Shown here piece by piece: positions 53,475-63,807 of a stretch of DNA of 64,000 nt. How positions within the stretch are numbered: the stretch's first letter is position 1; each line of letters begins with the position of its first letter. The notes under the pieces were generated by a model. That model was not told where the DNA came from. It made no database searches and saw only the letters and a program-made list of their open reading frames with translations. This DNA comes from Lentzea kentuckyensis (GTDB taxonomy: Bacteria > Actinomycetota > Actinomycetes > Mycobacteriales > Pseudonocardiaceae). Position numbers and translations under genes: made by a program. Location of the stretch: assembly GCF_002150765.1 (NCBI RefSeq), contig NZ_MUYM01000019.1, positions 19,323 to 83,322 on the forward strand. Reading direction: 5' to 3'.

Positions 53475-54893
53475 ATGTCGACCATGACCCGCCAGGTCGT
53501 CTACGTAGTGCCGGACTTCGGGCAGCCGTCCGGTGGCGTGCGCGCCATGTACCGGCACGCGGAACTCGCCGCACGCACCGGCTTCGACGCCAAGGTGTGG
53601 CACCTCGCCGAGGGCTTCCAGGTCGGGTGGTTCTCCTCGACCGCACCGGTCATCAGCGGTGAGACCTGCGAGCTCGGCCCCGACGACGTGCTGGTCGTCC
53701 CGGAGGTCATGGTGCTGGACGGGTTCGACCCGGCCCCCGGAGTGCGCAAGATCGTCTACAACCAGAACCACTTCTACACCTACGACAACTTCACCGGGAA
53801 CGACTACCCGGCGTGGAAGCCCGCGCCGCAGGTGTGGGCCGGGTCCAAGGTGAGCGTCGAGGTGCTGGGCGCGCTGCACCCGAAGCTCAAGGTCCAGCTG
53901 GTGCCGTACGTGATCGACACCGAGCTGTACCGCTTCGCCGAGGAGCGCAAGCGCAAGATCGTGCTGCTCCCCCGCAAGCGCCCGCGTGAGGCCGCCGTGC
54001 TGACCGCGCTGTTCCGCAACGACAAGCGGTTCGCGGGCGTCGAGGTCGTGTCGCTCGACGACGTGACCGAGCAGAAGATCGCCGACGAGCTCGCGGACGC
54101 GTCCGTGTTCATCGCCCTCAGCCGGGACGAGGGCTTCGGTCTCCCCGTCGCCGAGGCACTGTCCGCCGGCTGTGTCGTGATCGGCTACCCGGCCGGCGGC
54201 GGCGCCGAGCTGTTCGAGGCTCCCGGCGCGCACGCGGTCGAGGACGCCGACGTGCTGACGATCGTCGAGAAGGCCGCCGCGGTGTTCGCGCAGGAGCCGT
54301 CGATCGACGAACGCCGCTCGTACCGCGCGTGGGTCGAGGAGCACTACTCCGAGGACTCGCTGGTCAAGCACCTGCAGGCGGCCGTCACCGCGGCCACCAG
54401 GACCAAGGCGAAGGGTGGCACGGCCCGCCACCCGCTGTCCCAGGTCGTCGCCCCCGATGCCGACCCGGCCGCGGATCAGCTGGAGCGCAGCCTCCGGTTC
54501 GCGGACGAGCAGAAGGCGGCCCGCGAGCGCGCCGAGTCGGTCGCGACCGGCCTCGAGGACGCGCTGGGCAAGGCGCTCGCCGAGCTCGAGGAGTCCCGCC
54601 GCCGCGAGTACGTGGTGGCGCAGGAACTGCACGACCTCAAGAACGAGTACAGCGAGCTCGCCAAGGCGGCCGAACGCCTCACCGCGCTGGACGAGGCGAC
54701 GACGTTGCTCGCCGAGTACGCGCGCGACAACGACCGCCTCAACCGCAGGCTGGACGAGGAGATCCGCGAGCACCTGCACTGGCGCACCACGCTGCAGGAC
54801 AAGATCGCCGACCTCGAACGCTCCACGTCGTGGCGCGTCACGGCCCCGCTGCGCAAGGCGACCGGTGTGATCAAGGGCGGCCGCAATGCCTGA
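53475..54893 (+). CDS. GT4-type glycosyltransferase with coiled-coil tail
   Basis: 472 aa. The C-terminal half of a GT-B fold is seen in SRDEGFGLPVAEALSAGC and GGGAELFE (UDP-sugar-binding Glu). From about residue 335 the sequence becomes a long charged coiled coil with LEDALGKALAELEESRR, ending in a basic STSWRVTAPLRKATG that is common in surface-glycan glycosyltransferases. It overlaps the next gene by 8 bp. Confidence 0.85.
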   Translation: MSTMTRQVVYVVPDFGQPSGGVRAMYRHAELAARTGFDAKVWHLAEGFQVGWFSSTAPVISGETCELGPDDVLVVPEVMVLDGFDPAPGVRKIVYNQNHFYTYDNFTGNDYPAWKPAPQVWAGSKVSVEVLGALHPKLKVQLVPYVIDTELYRFAEERKRKIVLLPRKRPREAAVLTALFRNDKRFAGVEVVSLDDVTEQKIADELADASVFIALSRDEGFGLPVAEALSAGCVVIGYPAGGGAELFEAPGAHAVEDADVLTIVEKAAAVFAQEPSIDERRSYRAWVEEHYSEDSLVKHLQAAVTAATRTKAKGGTARHPLSQVVAPDADPAADQLERSLRFADEQKAARERAESVATGLEDALGKALAELEESRRREYVVAQELHDLKNEYSELAKAAERLTALDEATTLLAEYARDNDRLNRRLDEEIREHLHWRTTLQDKIADLERSTSWRVTAPLRKATGVIKGGRNA

Positions 54894-56841
54894 TTCCGGG
54901 TCTGAACCACGTCTGCGCGTCGTCCAGTCGCGGTTCCAGAACGCGTTCTTCCACGAACTGGCCGAGGCGATCGTCGACGAGGCGACCCGGCTCGGCGTGT
55001 CGGCCGACGTCGTGACGTCCGTCGTGGACACCGAACCCGAGGACGTCTTCGTCCTGCTGCCCACGCACGAGTACGCGGTGCTGGAGGGCGGGCAGTTCCT
55101 GGAGGACCCGCGACTGGCCAAGCGCTGCATCGGGATCACCGCAGAGCAGCCGTCGTCGTCGCACTTCGACACGAACGTCTACTACGGACACAAGCTCGGC
55201 GCGGTGTTCGACTTCAGCACGCTGTCGGTCAAGCGCTACCAGGCACAGGGCATCGCGGCGGAGCACCTGCAGTTCGGCTGGACGCCCACCTGGGACAAGT
55301 TCGTCCCGAACGCCGACGAGCACGAGCTGGACGTGCTGTTCCTGGGCTGCGCGACGCCCCGTCGTGAGCACGCTCTCTCGAAGATCGGCCGGCAGCTGTG
55401 GTCACGCCGCAGCCGGTTGATCCTGTCCGACAACGCGGCGCCGAACATCGGCGACCACGCGGCGTTCGTGACGGGTGACCGCAAGCGGGAACTGCTGGCG
55501 GGTACCAAGGTCCTCGTCAACATCCACCAGGCGGACGAGCCGTACTTCGAGTGGCTGCGCGCCGCCGAGGCCGCGCACTGCGGTGCGGTGATGCTGTCCG
55601 AGACATCGCTGCACACCGAGCCGTTCAAGCACAACGAGCACCTGGTGTTCTCCGCGCTGTCCACCCTGCCGCACGCGCTGGGCGCGTTGCTGGAGGATCC
55701 GGCGCGACTGAAGACGTTGCGGCGCAACGCCTACGAGCTGATCAAGGAGAATCCGTTCTCCGCCGGCGTCGAGAAGCTCGTCTCGGTGGCGCAGGACCTG
55801 CGCAAGACCCACGAGGGCCACCGGCTGCGGCTCGGCCCGAGCCGCACGCAGCCGTTCCGGCAGCAGGTCACGCCGTCCTGGGAGCGCCAGACCGACGGCG
55901 TCGACGCGGTGCGCCAGGCGATCCGCGAGATCCGGCTCGACATCATCGACCTGCGCCGGCGCGTGTCGACGGACCCGACGATCGACCCGACGCCGGTGAT
56001 CGACCACCGCACGCCCGCGTGGGATCGCCGCACACCGCGCGTCTCGGTGATCATGGCGCTGTACAACCACGAGCCGTACGTCGTGGAAGCGCTGGAGTCC
56101 GCCGCGTCCGGCTCGTACAACGACGTCGAGATCATCGTCGTGGACGACTGCTCCAACGACGGTTCGAACGAGACCGTGCGCAAGTGGATGGACAAGAGCC
56201 CGCACGTCCCGATGACGCTGGTGCGGCACCCGGTCAACCGAGGTCTGCCGCGCTCGCGCAACGAGGCGTTCAAGCACGCGCGCGGCGAGCTCGTGTTCGT
56301 GCTCGACTCGGACAACGCGATCGTGCCGACCGGCCTGGAACGCCTGGTGGCCGCCATCGACGCCGAGCCGGACGCGTCGTTCGCGTACGGCGTGCTGCAG
56401 CGGTTCGACTCGACCGGCCCGGTCGGCCTGATGGGCGTGTGGCCGTGGGAGCCGTGGCGACTGCGGTACGGCAACTACATCGACGCGATGGCGTTGATCA
56501 AGCATGAGGCGCTGACGGAACTCGAGGGCTACACGCTGGACCGCCGCCTGCACGGGTGGGAGGACTACGAGCTGTGGTGCCGGATCGCGGAAAGCGGCGG
56601 GCACGCGGCGCACGTGCAGACGATCGTCGGCCGCTACCGGCAGTCGGCGACCTCCATGCTCAGCCTCACGAACATCTCCCAGGACGCGGGCTTCGACGCC
56701 GTGCGGGAGAGCTGCCCGCGGCTGATGTCCGGTGCGCTCGAGCTGCAGGTCGACGTCCTCGGTGATTGGCTGGCGTCCATCCGCGGCGAGCGCGAGGCAC
56801 GTGACGTGTGGCTCAGCAACTGGGAGGCGCAAAACGCCTAG
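54886..56841 (+). CDS. Bifunctional glycosyltransferase: CgeB-like domain plus GT2 domain
   Basis: 651 aa. The N-terminal part (about 1-340) resembles CgeB/GT-B-like enzymes (HQADEPYFEWLRAAEAAHCG), and the C-terminal part starting at 385 is a GT2 domain (VSVIMALYNHEPY, VDDCSNDGS, LDSDNA as DxD-type metal site). Two transferases in one chain suggest sequential addition of two sugars. It is co-translated with the GT4-type gene. Confidence 0.87.
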   Translation: MPDSGSEPRLRVVQSRFQNAFFHELAEAIVDEATRLGVSADVVTSVVDTEPEDVFVLLPTHEYAVLEGGQFLEDPRLAKRCIGITAEQPSSSHFDTNVYYGHKLGAVFDFSTLSVKRYQAQGIAAEHLQFGWTPTWDKFVPNADEHELDVLFLGCATPRREHALSKIGRQLWSRRSRLILSDNAAPNIGDHAAFVTGDRKRELLAGTKVLVNIHQADEPYFEWLRAAEAAHCGAVMLSETSLHTEPFKHNEHLVFSALSTLPHALGALLEDPARLKTLRRNAYELIKENPFSAGVEKLVSVAQDLRKTHEGHRLRLGPSRTQPFRQQVTPSWERQTDGVDAVRQAIREIRLDIIDLRRRVSTDPTIDPTPVIDHRTPAWDRRTPRVSVIMALYNHEPYVVEALESAASGSYNDVEIIVVDDCSNDGSNETVRKWMDKSPHVPMTLVRHPVNRGLPRSRNEAFKHARGELVFVLDSDNAIVPTGLERLVAAIDAEPDASFAYGVLQRFDSTGPVGLMGVWPWEPWRLRYGNYIDAMALIKHEALTELEGYTLDRRLHGWEDYELWCRIAESGGHAAHVQTIVGRYRQSATSMLSLTNISQDAGFDAVRESCPRLMSGALELQVDVLGDWLASIRGEREARDVWLSNWEAQNA

Positions 56842-56912
56842 GCGCTGATGTTTCGTAGCCTAGGTTTCATTCGTTCGTGTCTTTGGTCCTGGGGGAGGGG
56901 TTGGTTCACGCC

Positions 56913-57854
<942 letters not shown>

Positions 57855-57865
57855 CGCTCTACGCG

Positions 57866-59149
57866 CTAGCGTCCGACGCCGTGTGACGTGAGGCCGGCGC
57901 GGGTCAGGATGTCGACGTCGAGCAGGTTGCGGGTGTCCACCACGGCCTGCCCGGACATCGTCCCGGCGAGCGCCGCCCAGTCCAGCGACCGGAACTGAGG
58001 CCACTCGGTCAGCACGACGAGCGCGTTCGCGTCCTTCGCCGCGTGCTGCACGTCGTCGACGACCGTGACGTCGTCCGTGACGCCTTCCACCGCGTGCGGG
58101 ATCGCCGGGTCGTACGCGACGAGCTCAGCGCCTTCTTCTTTGAGCATCTTCGCGATCTTCAGCGCCGGGGAGTCCCTCAGGTCGTTGGTGCCCGCCTTGA
58201 ACGCGAGACCCAGCAGCCCGAGCTTCTTGCCCGGCAGGCCGCCGACCGCCTGGGCGATCTTGCTGATGATCAGCCGGCTCTGCTTCTCGTTGGTGTTGAT
58301 CGTGGCCTGGAGCAGCTCGAACTCGTGGCCCGCCGCCTCCGCGATCTGCAACAGCGCGTGCGTGTCCTTGGGCAGGCACGAACCGCCCCAGCCCGGCCCC
58401 GGCTGCAGGAACGACTGCCCGATGCGCTGGTCGAAGCCCATGCCCTCGGTGACGTTGGCGATGTCCGCGCCGAGCCGCTCGCACAGTTCCGCCATGGCGT
58501 TGACGTAGCTGAGCTTCATGGCGAGGAAGCAGTTGGCGCTGTACTTCACGAGCTCCGCGCTGGCGGCGTCCATGAGCACCGTGGGCGCGCCGAGACGGGC
58601 GTAGAGGGCTGAGACGCGTTCAGCGGCGTTCTGGGCGTCGGAACCGACGACGATCCGGTCCGGGTGCATGAAGTCCTTGACCGCGCTGCCCTCGCGCAGG
58701 AACTCCGGGTTGCTGGCGACGAACACGTCGTCGCGGTCCAGCAGTTCGAGCACGCGCTTGGCAGTGCCGACCGGGACGGTCGACTTGTTGACGACCACGG
58801 TCCCGGCTGCGAGGAGATCCTTCATCTCGGCGACCGCGGCCTCGACGGCCCTGAGGTCGGCCGCGCCGCTCTCGCCCATCGGCGTCGGCACGCAGAGGAA
58901 GACGACCTCGGCGTCCCGCACGGCGTTGCGCACGCCGACGACGAACTCGAGGCGCCCGGCGGCGATGCCCTCCGCGACGAGTTCGGTCAGCCCGGGCTCG
59001 AAGATCTGGACCTCGGCCCTGCGGAGCTGCTCGACCTTCTTCTCGTCGATGTCCGCGCAGACGACGTGGTGCCCCAGCGACGCGAGGCAGGCGGCTGACG
59101 TGAGCCCGACGTACCCGGCACCGACGACCGCAACCCGGCGAACGAACAT
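57866..59149 (-). CDS. ugd: UDP-glucose 6-dehydrogenase
   Basis: 427 aa. It oxidises UDP-Glc to UDP-GlcA with two NAD+. The dinucleotide motif is VVGAGYVGL, the catalytic Cys lies in GGSCLPKD, and NPEFLREGSAVKDF is typical. ATG 59149 is preceded by AAGGGCGG. With the decarboxylase beside it, the route UDP-Glc to UDP-GlcA to UDP-Xyl is complete. Confidence 0.95.
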   Translation of the reverse strand: MFVRRVAVVGAGYVGLTSAACLASLGHHVVCADIDEKKVEQLRRAEVQIFEPGLTELVAEGIAAGRLEFVVGVRNAVRDAEVVFLCVPTPMGESGAADLRAVEAAVAEMKDLLAAGTVVVNKSTVPVGTAKRVLELLDRDDVFVASNPEFLREGSAVKDFMHPDRIVVGSDAQNAAERVSALYARLGAPTVLMDAASAELVKYSANCFLAMKLSYVNAMAELCERLGADIANVTEGMGFDQRIGQSFLQPGPGWGGSCLPKDTHALLQIAEAAGHEFELLQATINTNEKQSRLIISKIAQAVGGLPGKKLGLLGLAFKAGTNDLRDSPALKIAKMLKEEGAELVAYDPAIPHAVEGVTDDVTVVDDVQHAAKDANALVVLTEWPQFRSLDWAALAGTMSGQAVVDTRNLLDVDILTRAGLTSHGVGR

Positions 59150-59345
59150 CCCCGAACCGCCCTTGATCAGCATGAACAGTTGAGCGCCGATCGTGTCATA
59201 GGTGCCCTGTCGCGGAGGGTGGTTTCACAGGGCCCGTGAGATCTCTCGCAGACGTTCTGTTAAGAAGGTGAGTCGGTGCCACTTGCAACCGCTGACGAGT
59301 GCTAGACGTCTACTACGGGTGTAGGTCACCACTCGGAGGCGACAC

Positions 59346-59477
59346 ATGTGGATCACAGTGACATTAGTCACATTGGGCGGTTTGGCGTTCCTGACGCGAA
59401 CCGTAATGGCCCTCCTGGCCGTTTCCCCCAACAAGGACGCACGTGATTACCCTAAGCCACAAGCGTCCACCAATTGA
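59346..59477 (+). CDS. 43-aa small membrane protein
   Basis: ATG 59346 has GGAGG 6 nt upstream, a strong ribosome site. The product has one hydrophobic helix (TLVTLGGLAFL...VMALLAV) and a polar tail (SPNKDARDYPKPQASTN). Codon use is more AT-rich than average here. No known family. Confidence 0.6.
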   Translation: MWITVTLVTLGGLAFLTRTVMALLAVSPNKDARDYPKPQASTN

Positions 59478-59542
59478 GATACTCGTTCGGAGTACGTCTT
59501 ACGGACGAACGTTGACTTACCGTACGATCCTTTCGGGTCGTA

Positions 59543-59556
59543 TGACTGATCAGTCA
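59543..59556. promoter_or_regulatory. Perfect 14-bp palindrome, TetR-type operator
   Basis: TGACTGATCAGTCA is a perfect dyad between the two small genes, 32 bp before the ATG at 59589. Palindromes of this form (TGA..TCA ends, GATC centre) are frequent TetR operators. No TetR gene is in the window. Confidence 0.5.
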
Positions 59557-59588
59557 CCCGAAGGGGACCTCACAGGGGTAGGTGCGCC

Positions 59589-59963
59589 ATGGACCACGCA
59601 CTGAGCAAGGTCATCGAGCTGCGCGAGAACGGCTTTCAGTTCCTCCACCTGAGGGACGATGCCGGCCAGCTCGACCGCATCATGGCGTTCAAGCAGCGCA
59701 GAGGGTTCATCGACTCGATCCTGTTCTGGTCGGAGACAGAGGCGCGCGCAGGCCGTCTGCCTGCGGTCCGCGACTCGGCCCGCCCGGCCCAGGCCGTGTG
59801 GATCTACGAGGGTCCGTTGACCGAGGCCGTGGACCGGCTTCTCGACCTGCCAGAACCCGGCGCTCGCAACGCACCGTCGTTGATGAAGGCGACCGCTTCC
59901 GATCTGGCCGTCGTGACGACGCTGCCGTTCAAGCTGAAGCTTCCGCCGGGCGCGATCGCCTAG
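59589..59963 (+). CDS. Conserved-looking cytosolic protein of unknown function
   Basis: 124 aa: MDHALSKVIELRENGFQFLH, RGFIDSILFWSETEARAGR and a C-terminal LPFKLKLPPG. GGGGTAGG precedes the ATG. I do not recognise the family. The TetR-like palindrome upstream suggests it is repressed until some small molecule appears. Confidence 0.7.
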   Translation: MDHALSKVIELRENGFQFLHLRDDAGQLDRIMAFKQRRGFIDSILFWSETEARAGRLPAVRDSARPAQAVWIYEGPLTEAVDRLLDLPEPGARNAPSLMKATASDLAVVTTLPFKLKLPPGAIA

Positions 59964-59970
59964 TTCACCG

Positions 59971-60190
59971 TTAGTTATTTTCGAAGTCGCCGCGCTTGAT
60001 GGTGCCGCTTAACGCTGCCCATTCGGGCGCGGCGACTAGTGAATTTGACCGATTTAAGTTCGTCACGCGTAGGTGTGCGAACGGGCCGTTGTGTCCAATA
60101 CGACCAGAACCGTGACGTTCGGTAGCAGGCGAGTGGCATCCACCCAAAGGATGAAGAATGTCCCTCTCCTGAGTTACGCAGCTTGATGTA
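59971..60190 (-). pseudogene. Decayed DUF397 gene
   Basis: The minus strand encodes DUF397-like pieces in different frames: NSGEGHSS (near 60165), ATRLLPNVTVLVVLDTT (about 60070-60125) and then GPFAHLRVT...APEWAALSGTIKRGDF to the stop at 59971. Joined, they recreate the DUF397 order (SG-rich start, VLVRDT, EWAAL..GIKxGDF), but at least two frameshifts separate them. DUF397 genes usually sit beside XRE regulators. Confidence 0.45.
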
Positions 60191-60219
60191 GAGGGCCCGA
60201 ACACGAAACGTTCGCGCCC

Positions 60220-60564
60220 ATGAACCTCAGGAAGACCGTCACCGGGGCCGCTGTTGCCCTCGGCAGCGCCACCGTCATGCTCGGCCTGGGTGGTATCGCG
60301 CACGCTGACACCGCAGACGCCACTGCTCACACGCAGCCCGACATCGGCGGCCAGCTGGGCGACGTCGCATCGGTCGGCTCGCTCGCGAAGGTCGACACCG
60401 CCGACGCGGCCGGCAAGATCCAGGCCATCAACGCCGAGGACGCGGACGTCACCGCGCTCGTCGAGAACGTCGACGCCGGCGGCAACGGAGTTCCCGCCGC
60501 GACGCTGCTCGGTCTCAACGAGCCGACCGCGCCGTGGAACGGCTTCGCGCACGTCGACATCTGA
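60220..60564 (+). CDS. Small secreted protein
   Basis: 114 aa. The signal peptide ends at GIAHAD (about residue 30); the mature protein is acidic and Asp/Ala-rich (KVDTADAAGKIQAINAEDAD) without cysteines. It is followed by a terminator and by another small secreted protein. No known family. Confidence 0.68.
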   Translation: MNLRKTVTGAAVALGSATVMLGLGGIAHADTADATAHTQPDIGGQLGDVASVGSLAKVDTADAAGKIQAINAEDADVTALVENVDAGGNGVPAATLLGLNEPTAPWNGFAHVDI

Positions 60565-60590
60565 TCCAACCAGTACTTCCTGGCCGGGGC

Positions 60591-60631
60591 GGCGCCCGAT
60601 TCCCTCCCCCTCGAATCGGGCGCCGTTCCAC
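60591..60631 (+). terminator. Terminator after the first small secreted protein
   Basis: GGCGCCCGATTC (60591-60602) and GAATCGGGCGCC (60613-60624) pair perfectly around a 10-nt loop; a short T-run follows at about 60632. Confidence 0.75.
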
Positions 60632-60652
60632 TTTTTCCACGGAGCGAACGCC

Positions 60653-60877
60653 TTGAGCATCAAGAAGATCGTCGCGTCCGCCGGGATCGCCGCCGGTGCG
60701 ATCGCCGCACTGGCCGGCACCGCGCAGGCGGCGCCGCTGTCCGCACCTCAGCTGCCGGACGTCGACCCGATCAGCAAGGTCAGCGACCTCGGTGAGAGCG
60801 CCGGCATCTCCACGCTGCACAACCTCGGTGGCAACGTGGAGATGATCCACGACGGCACCCAGGTCATCGGCGGCTGA
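60653..60877 (+). CDS. Second small secreted protein
   Basis: 74 aa. TTG 60653 has GGAG 8 nt upstream. The signal peptide (MSIKKIVASAGIAAGAIAAL) ends at AQAAP; the mature ~45 residues are Gly/Asp-rich (DVDPISKVSDLGESAG). It ends one base before the convergent gamma-glutamyltransferase stop. Unknown family. Confidence 0.66.
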   Translation: MSIKKIVASAGIAAGAIAALAGTAQAAPLSAPQLPDVDPISKVSDLGESAGISTLHNLGGNVEMIHDGTQVIGG

Positions 60878-62656
60878 CTAACGCCCGACGGCGTAACCCT
60901 GCACGCCGCGCGGGTTCGCGCCGGCGCGCAGGAGTCCGTCGGAATCCCTCGCCACGGCCGACATCCGGCCAAGGGTCCACTCGCCGGCGTCCACGACCTG
61001 GTGGCCACGCGCTCGCAACGCAGCCAGGACGTCCGCGCCGGCGCGGGACTCGATGACGAGTTCGCCAGGGGTCCAGGCGCGCGGGTAGAACGAGCTCGGG
61101 AACGCGTTCGAGTGCCACATCGGCGAGTCGATCGCCTCCTGGAGGTTCAGCCCCGCCTGGTGCGCCAGCCAGAAGCCGAGCTGCCACTGGTCCTGCTGGT
61201 CACCGCCGGGCGTGCCGAACGCCAGCGCGGCCTCGCCGTCGCGCAGTGCCATCGAAGGCGACAGGGTGATCCGGGGACGCTTGCCGGGCGCCAGTGAGTT
61301 CGGCAGACCCTTGTCCAGCCAGAACATCTGGGCGCGGCTGCCCAGGCAGAAGCCGAGCGACGGGATCGTCGGCGACGACTGCAGCCAGCCACCGGACGGG
61401 GTCGCGGAGACCATGTTGCCCCAGCGGTCCACGACGTCCACGTGCACGGTGTCGCCACGCGTCACGCCGGAGCGGGCCACGGTCGGTTCGCCGGTCGCAC
61501 CGGTCGGGTCGGAGACCTGCACCGCCGGGCCACCGACGATGTGCTTGGGCAGCACCGGTTCCCGGCCGTCGGGCGAGCCAGGACGCAGCTCGAAGGAAGC
61601 CTCAGAGCCGATCAACGCACGGCGTTGCGAGGCGTAGGAACGCGACAGCAGGGTGTCCAGCGGGACGTCGCCGGCATCGCCGTACCAGGCCTCGCGGTCC
61701 GCGAACGCGAGCTTCGCGGCCTCGACGGCGAGGTGGATGGTCTCGGCGGTGGGCTTGTCGTCCACATAGGACAGGTCGTAGCCCTCCAGCAGCCGGAGCT
61801 GTTGCGCCAGAACGGGTCCCTGCGTCCACGCACCGGCCTTGACCAGGGTCCACGAACCGAAGTCGGTCAGCACGGCGTCCTCGTACGAGGCCTCCCACGA
61901 CGACATGTCGGCACCGGTCAGCACACCGGCGTGGTCACGTCCCGAGTCGTCGCGGAAAGCCCGGCGGCAGAACTCGTCGACCTGCGCCGCCACGAACCCC
62001 TGCGACCACGCCCGGCGCGCCGCCTCGATCTGCGCCTCCCGATCGCTGCCCGCGGCCTCGGCAGCGGCCAGCAGCCACTCCCAGGTGTCAGCGAGCTTCG
62101 GGTTGCGGAACCGGCCGCCCCGCACCGGCAGCGCACCACCGGGCATCCACTGCGCCGCGGAGGTCTGCCAGTGGTCGCGGAACAGGTCGGAGACCATCTC
62201 GATGGTGTCGACGACGCGGGCGACGAGCGGGAACCCGTCACGGGCGTAGCCGATCGCCTTGTCCAACACGTCGCGCAACGACTTGGTGCCGTAGTCACGC
62301 AGAAGAGTCAGCCAGCCATCCCACGCGCCCGGCACCGTCGCGGCCAGCAGCCCGCTGCCGGGAACCAGGTCGAGCCCCAGCCCCGCGTAGTGCTCGATCG
62401 ACGCTCCAGCCGGCGCCACACCCTGGCCGCAGAGCACCCGCGGCCCGGAACCAGCCGCAGCGAAGATGATCGGAACCTCGCCCCCAGGGCCGTTGAGGTG
62501 CGGTTCCACCACCTGCAACACGAACCCGGCGGTCACGGCGGCATCGAAGGCGTTGCCGCCGTCCTCCAGCACGGCCATGGCCGCGGAGGAGGCCAGCCAG
62601 TGGGTCGAACCGACCATTCCGAAGGTGCCGACGAGTTCGGGGCGCGTGGTGAACAC
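60878..62656 (-). CDS. ggt: Gamma-glutamyltransferase-family enzyme
   Basis: 592 aa. The autocleavage Thr nucleophile is in RGDTVHVDVVDRWGN (T-x-H-x-D pattern), with GNAFDAAV and the small-subunit motif LGFCLGSRAQMF. It hydrolyses or transfers gamma-glutamyl groups, as with glutathione-like thiols. No signal peptide is seen, so it appears cytosolic. GTG 62656 lies 6 nt after TACCTT, fitting a leaderless mRNA; the longer frame has AT-rich codons. Confidence 0.86.
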   Translation of the reverse strand: MFTTRPELVGTFGMVGSTHWLASSAAMAVLEDGGNAFDAAVTAGFVLQVVEPHLNGPGGEVPIIFAAAGSGPRVLCGQGVAPAGASIEHYAGLGLDLVPGSGLLAATVPGAWDGWLTLLRDYGTKSLRDVLDKAIGYARDGFPLVARVVDTIEMVSDLFRDHWQTSAAQWMPGGALPVRGGRFRNPKLADTWEWLLAAAEAAGSDREAQIEAARRAWSQGFVAAQVDEFCRRAFRDDSGRDHAGVLTGADMSSWEASYEDAVLTDFGSWTLVKAGAWTQGPVLAQQLRLLEGYDLSYVDDKPTAETIHLAVEAAKLAFADREAWYGDAGDVPLDTLLSRSYASQRRALIGSEASFELRPGSPDGREPVLPKHIVGGPAVQVSDPTGATGEPTVARSGVTRGDTVHVDVVDRWGNMVSATPSGGWLQSSPTIPSLGFCLGSRAQMFWLDKGLPNSLAPGKRPRITLSPSMALRDGEAALAFGTPGGDQQDQWQLGFWLAHQAGLNLQEAIDSPMWHSNAFPSSFYPRAWTPGELVIESRAGADVLAALRARGHQVVDAGEWTLGRMSAVARDSDGLLRAGANPRGVQGYAVGR

Positions 62657-62839
62657 CCCATAAAGGTATGCGACGCTAACTAAATTGCGTGACTCCGAGT
62701 GACGCATGCCGCACACCCGAACGGAGTAGCGTCACCTCGGGGTACGACTTTGGTCGTAGCTATCGGTGACAGATCTCCTACTAGAGGTCTACCGACGCGG
62801 CCGATGTTTCGAACGCTCTCGAACGGCACAGTTCAGGGC

Positions 62840-62932
62840 ATGGGAATTCTGACGATCGCGACCATCTTCATCGGCCTCGCGCTCCTGGCAGCGGTGCCGT
62901 TGGTGGCGCTGCTCCACTGGACCGACCGTTGA
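62840..62932 (+). CDS. 30-aa hydrophobic membrane peptide
   Basis: MGILTIATIFIGLALLAAVP starts a single membrane helix that fills most of the 30 residues, ending LHWTDR. The ribosome site is weak (AGGG 1 nt away), and ATG 62804 would give a longer version. Conserved-looking composition and the clear helix are the evidence. Confidence 0.45.
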   Translation: MGILTIATIFIGLALLAAVPLVALLHWTDR

Positions 62933-62991
62933 GTTCGAGGTAACGAGCGTTAACCTCCTCGCGAGCAGTTCTTCTCGAGGAGGATGAAGGC

Positions 62992-63750
62992 ATGGAGATC
63001 TCGGGTACCGCGGCCATCGTCACCGGTGGCGCCTCCGGTCTCGGCGGCGCGACCGCACGTGCGCTGGCGGCGCGTGGAGCGCAGGTGTTCGCGCTCGACC
63101 TGCCCGGCGCCATCGAGAAGGCCGACGCGATCGAGAACGTCACCTACCTGTCCGCCGACGTGACCTCGGGCGAAGAGGTCCAGGCCGCCGTCGACACCGC
63201 GGCCGGCTCTGGCGCCCCGCTGCGCATCACGGTGAACTGCGCGGGCATCGGCCCGTCGTCCCGCACGGTCGGCAAGACCGGGCCGCACGACCTCGACCTC
63301 TACCGCAAGATCATCGAGATCAACCTGATCGGCACCTTCAACGTGCTGCGCCTGTCCGCCGCCGCGATGGGCAAGACCGAGGAGCTCGAGCACGGCGCCC
63401 GCGGCGTCATCATCAACACCGCCTCGATCGCCGCGTTCGACGGTCAGATCGGCCAGGTCGCCTACGCCTCGTCCAAGGGCGGCGTCGTCGGCATGACCCT
63501 CCCGGCCGCCCGCGACCTGAGCAACGTCGGCATCCGCGTGCTCACCATCGCGCCCGGCATCGTCGACACCCCGATGCTCGCCACGGTCTCCGACGAGTTC
63601 CGCGCGGGCCTCGCCGCCGGCGTGCCGTTCCCGAAGCGCCTGGCGCAGCCGGCGGAGTACGCGCAGCTGGCGCTCTCGATCATCGAGCACGACTACCTGA
63701 ACGGCGAGGTCATCCGCATGGACGGCGCTCTCCGGATGGCTCCCCGCTAA
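62992..63750 (+). CDS. SDR-family dehydrogenase, 3-hydroxyacyl-CoA dehydrogenase type II-like
   Basis: 252 aa. Rossmann motif [12 protein letters not shown], catalytic Ser in [14 protein letters not shown] and YASSK (YxxxK), C-terminal [15 protein letters not shown]. The pattern matches HSD17B10/type II hydroxyacyl-CoA dehydrogenases. GGAGG and GAAGG precede the ATG. Probable role in fatty-acid or branched-chain catabolism. Confidence 0.88.
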   Translation: MEISGTAAIVTGGASGLGGATARALAARGAQVFALDLPGAIEKADAIENVTYLSADVTSGEEVQAAVDTAAGSGAPLRITVNCAGIGPSSRTVGKTGPHDLDLYRKIIEINLIGTFNVLRLSAAAMGKTEELEHGARGVIINTASIAAFDGQIGQVAYASSKGGVVGMTLPAARDLSNVGIRVLTIAPGIVDTPMLATVSDEFRAGLAAGVPFPKRLAQPAEYAQLALSIIEHDYLNGEVIRMDGALRMAPR

Positions 63751-63807
63751 GCACCTGGCCGAAAGTGGTATCCGAAACCTCTGGCCTCGCTGGGTGCCCA
63801 CAGTGTC

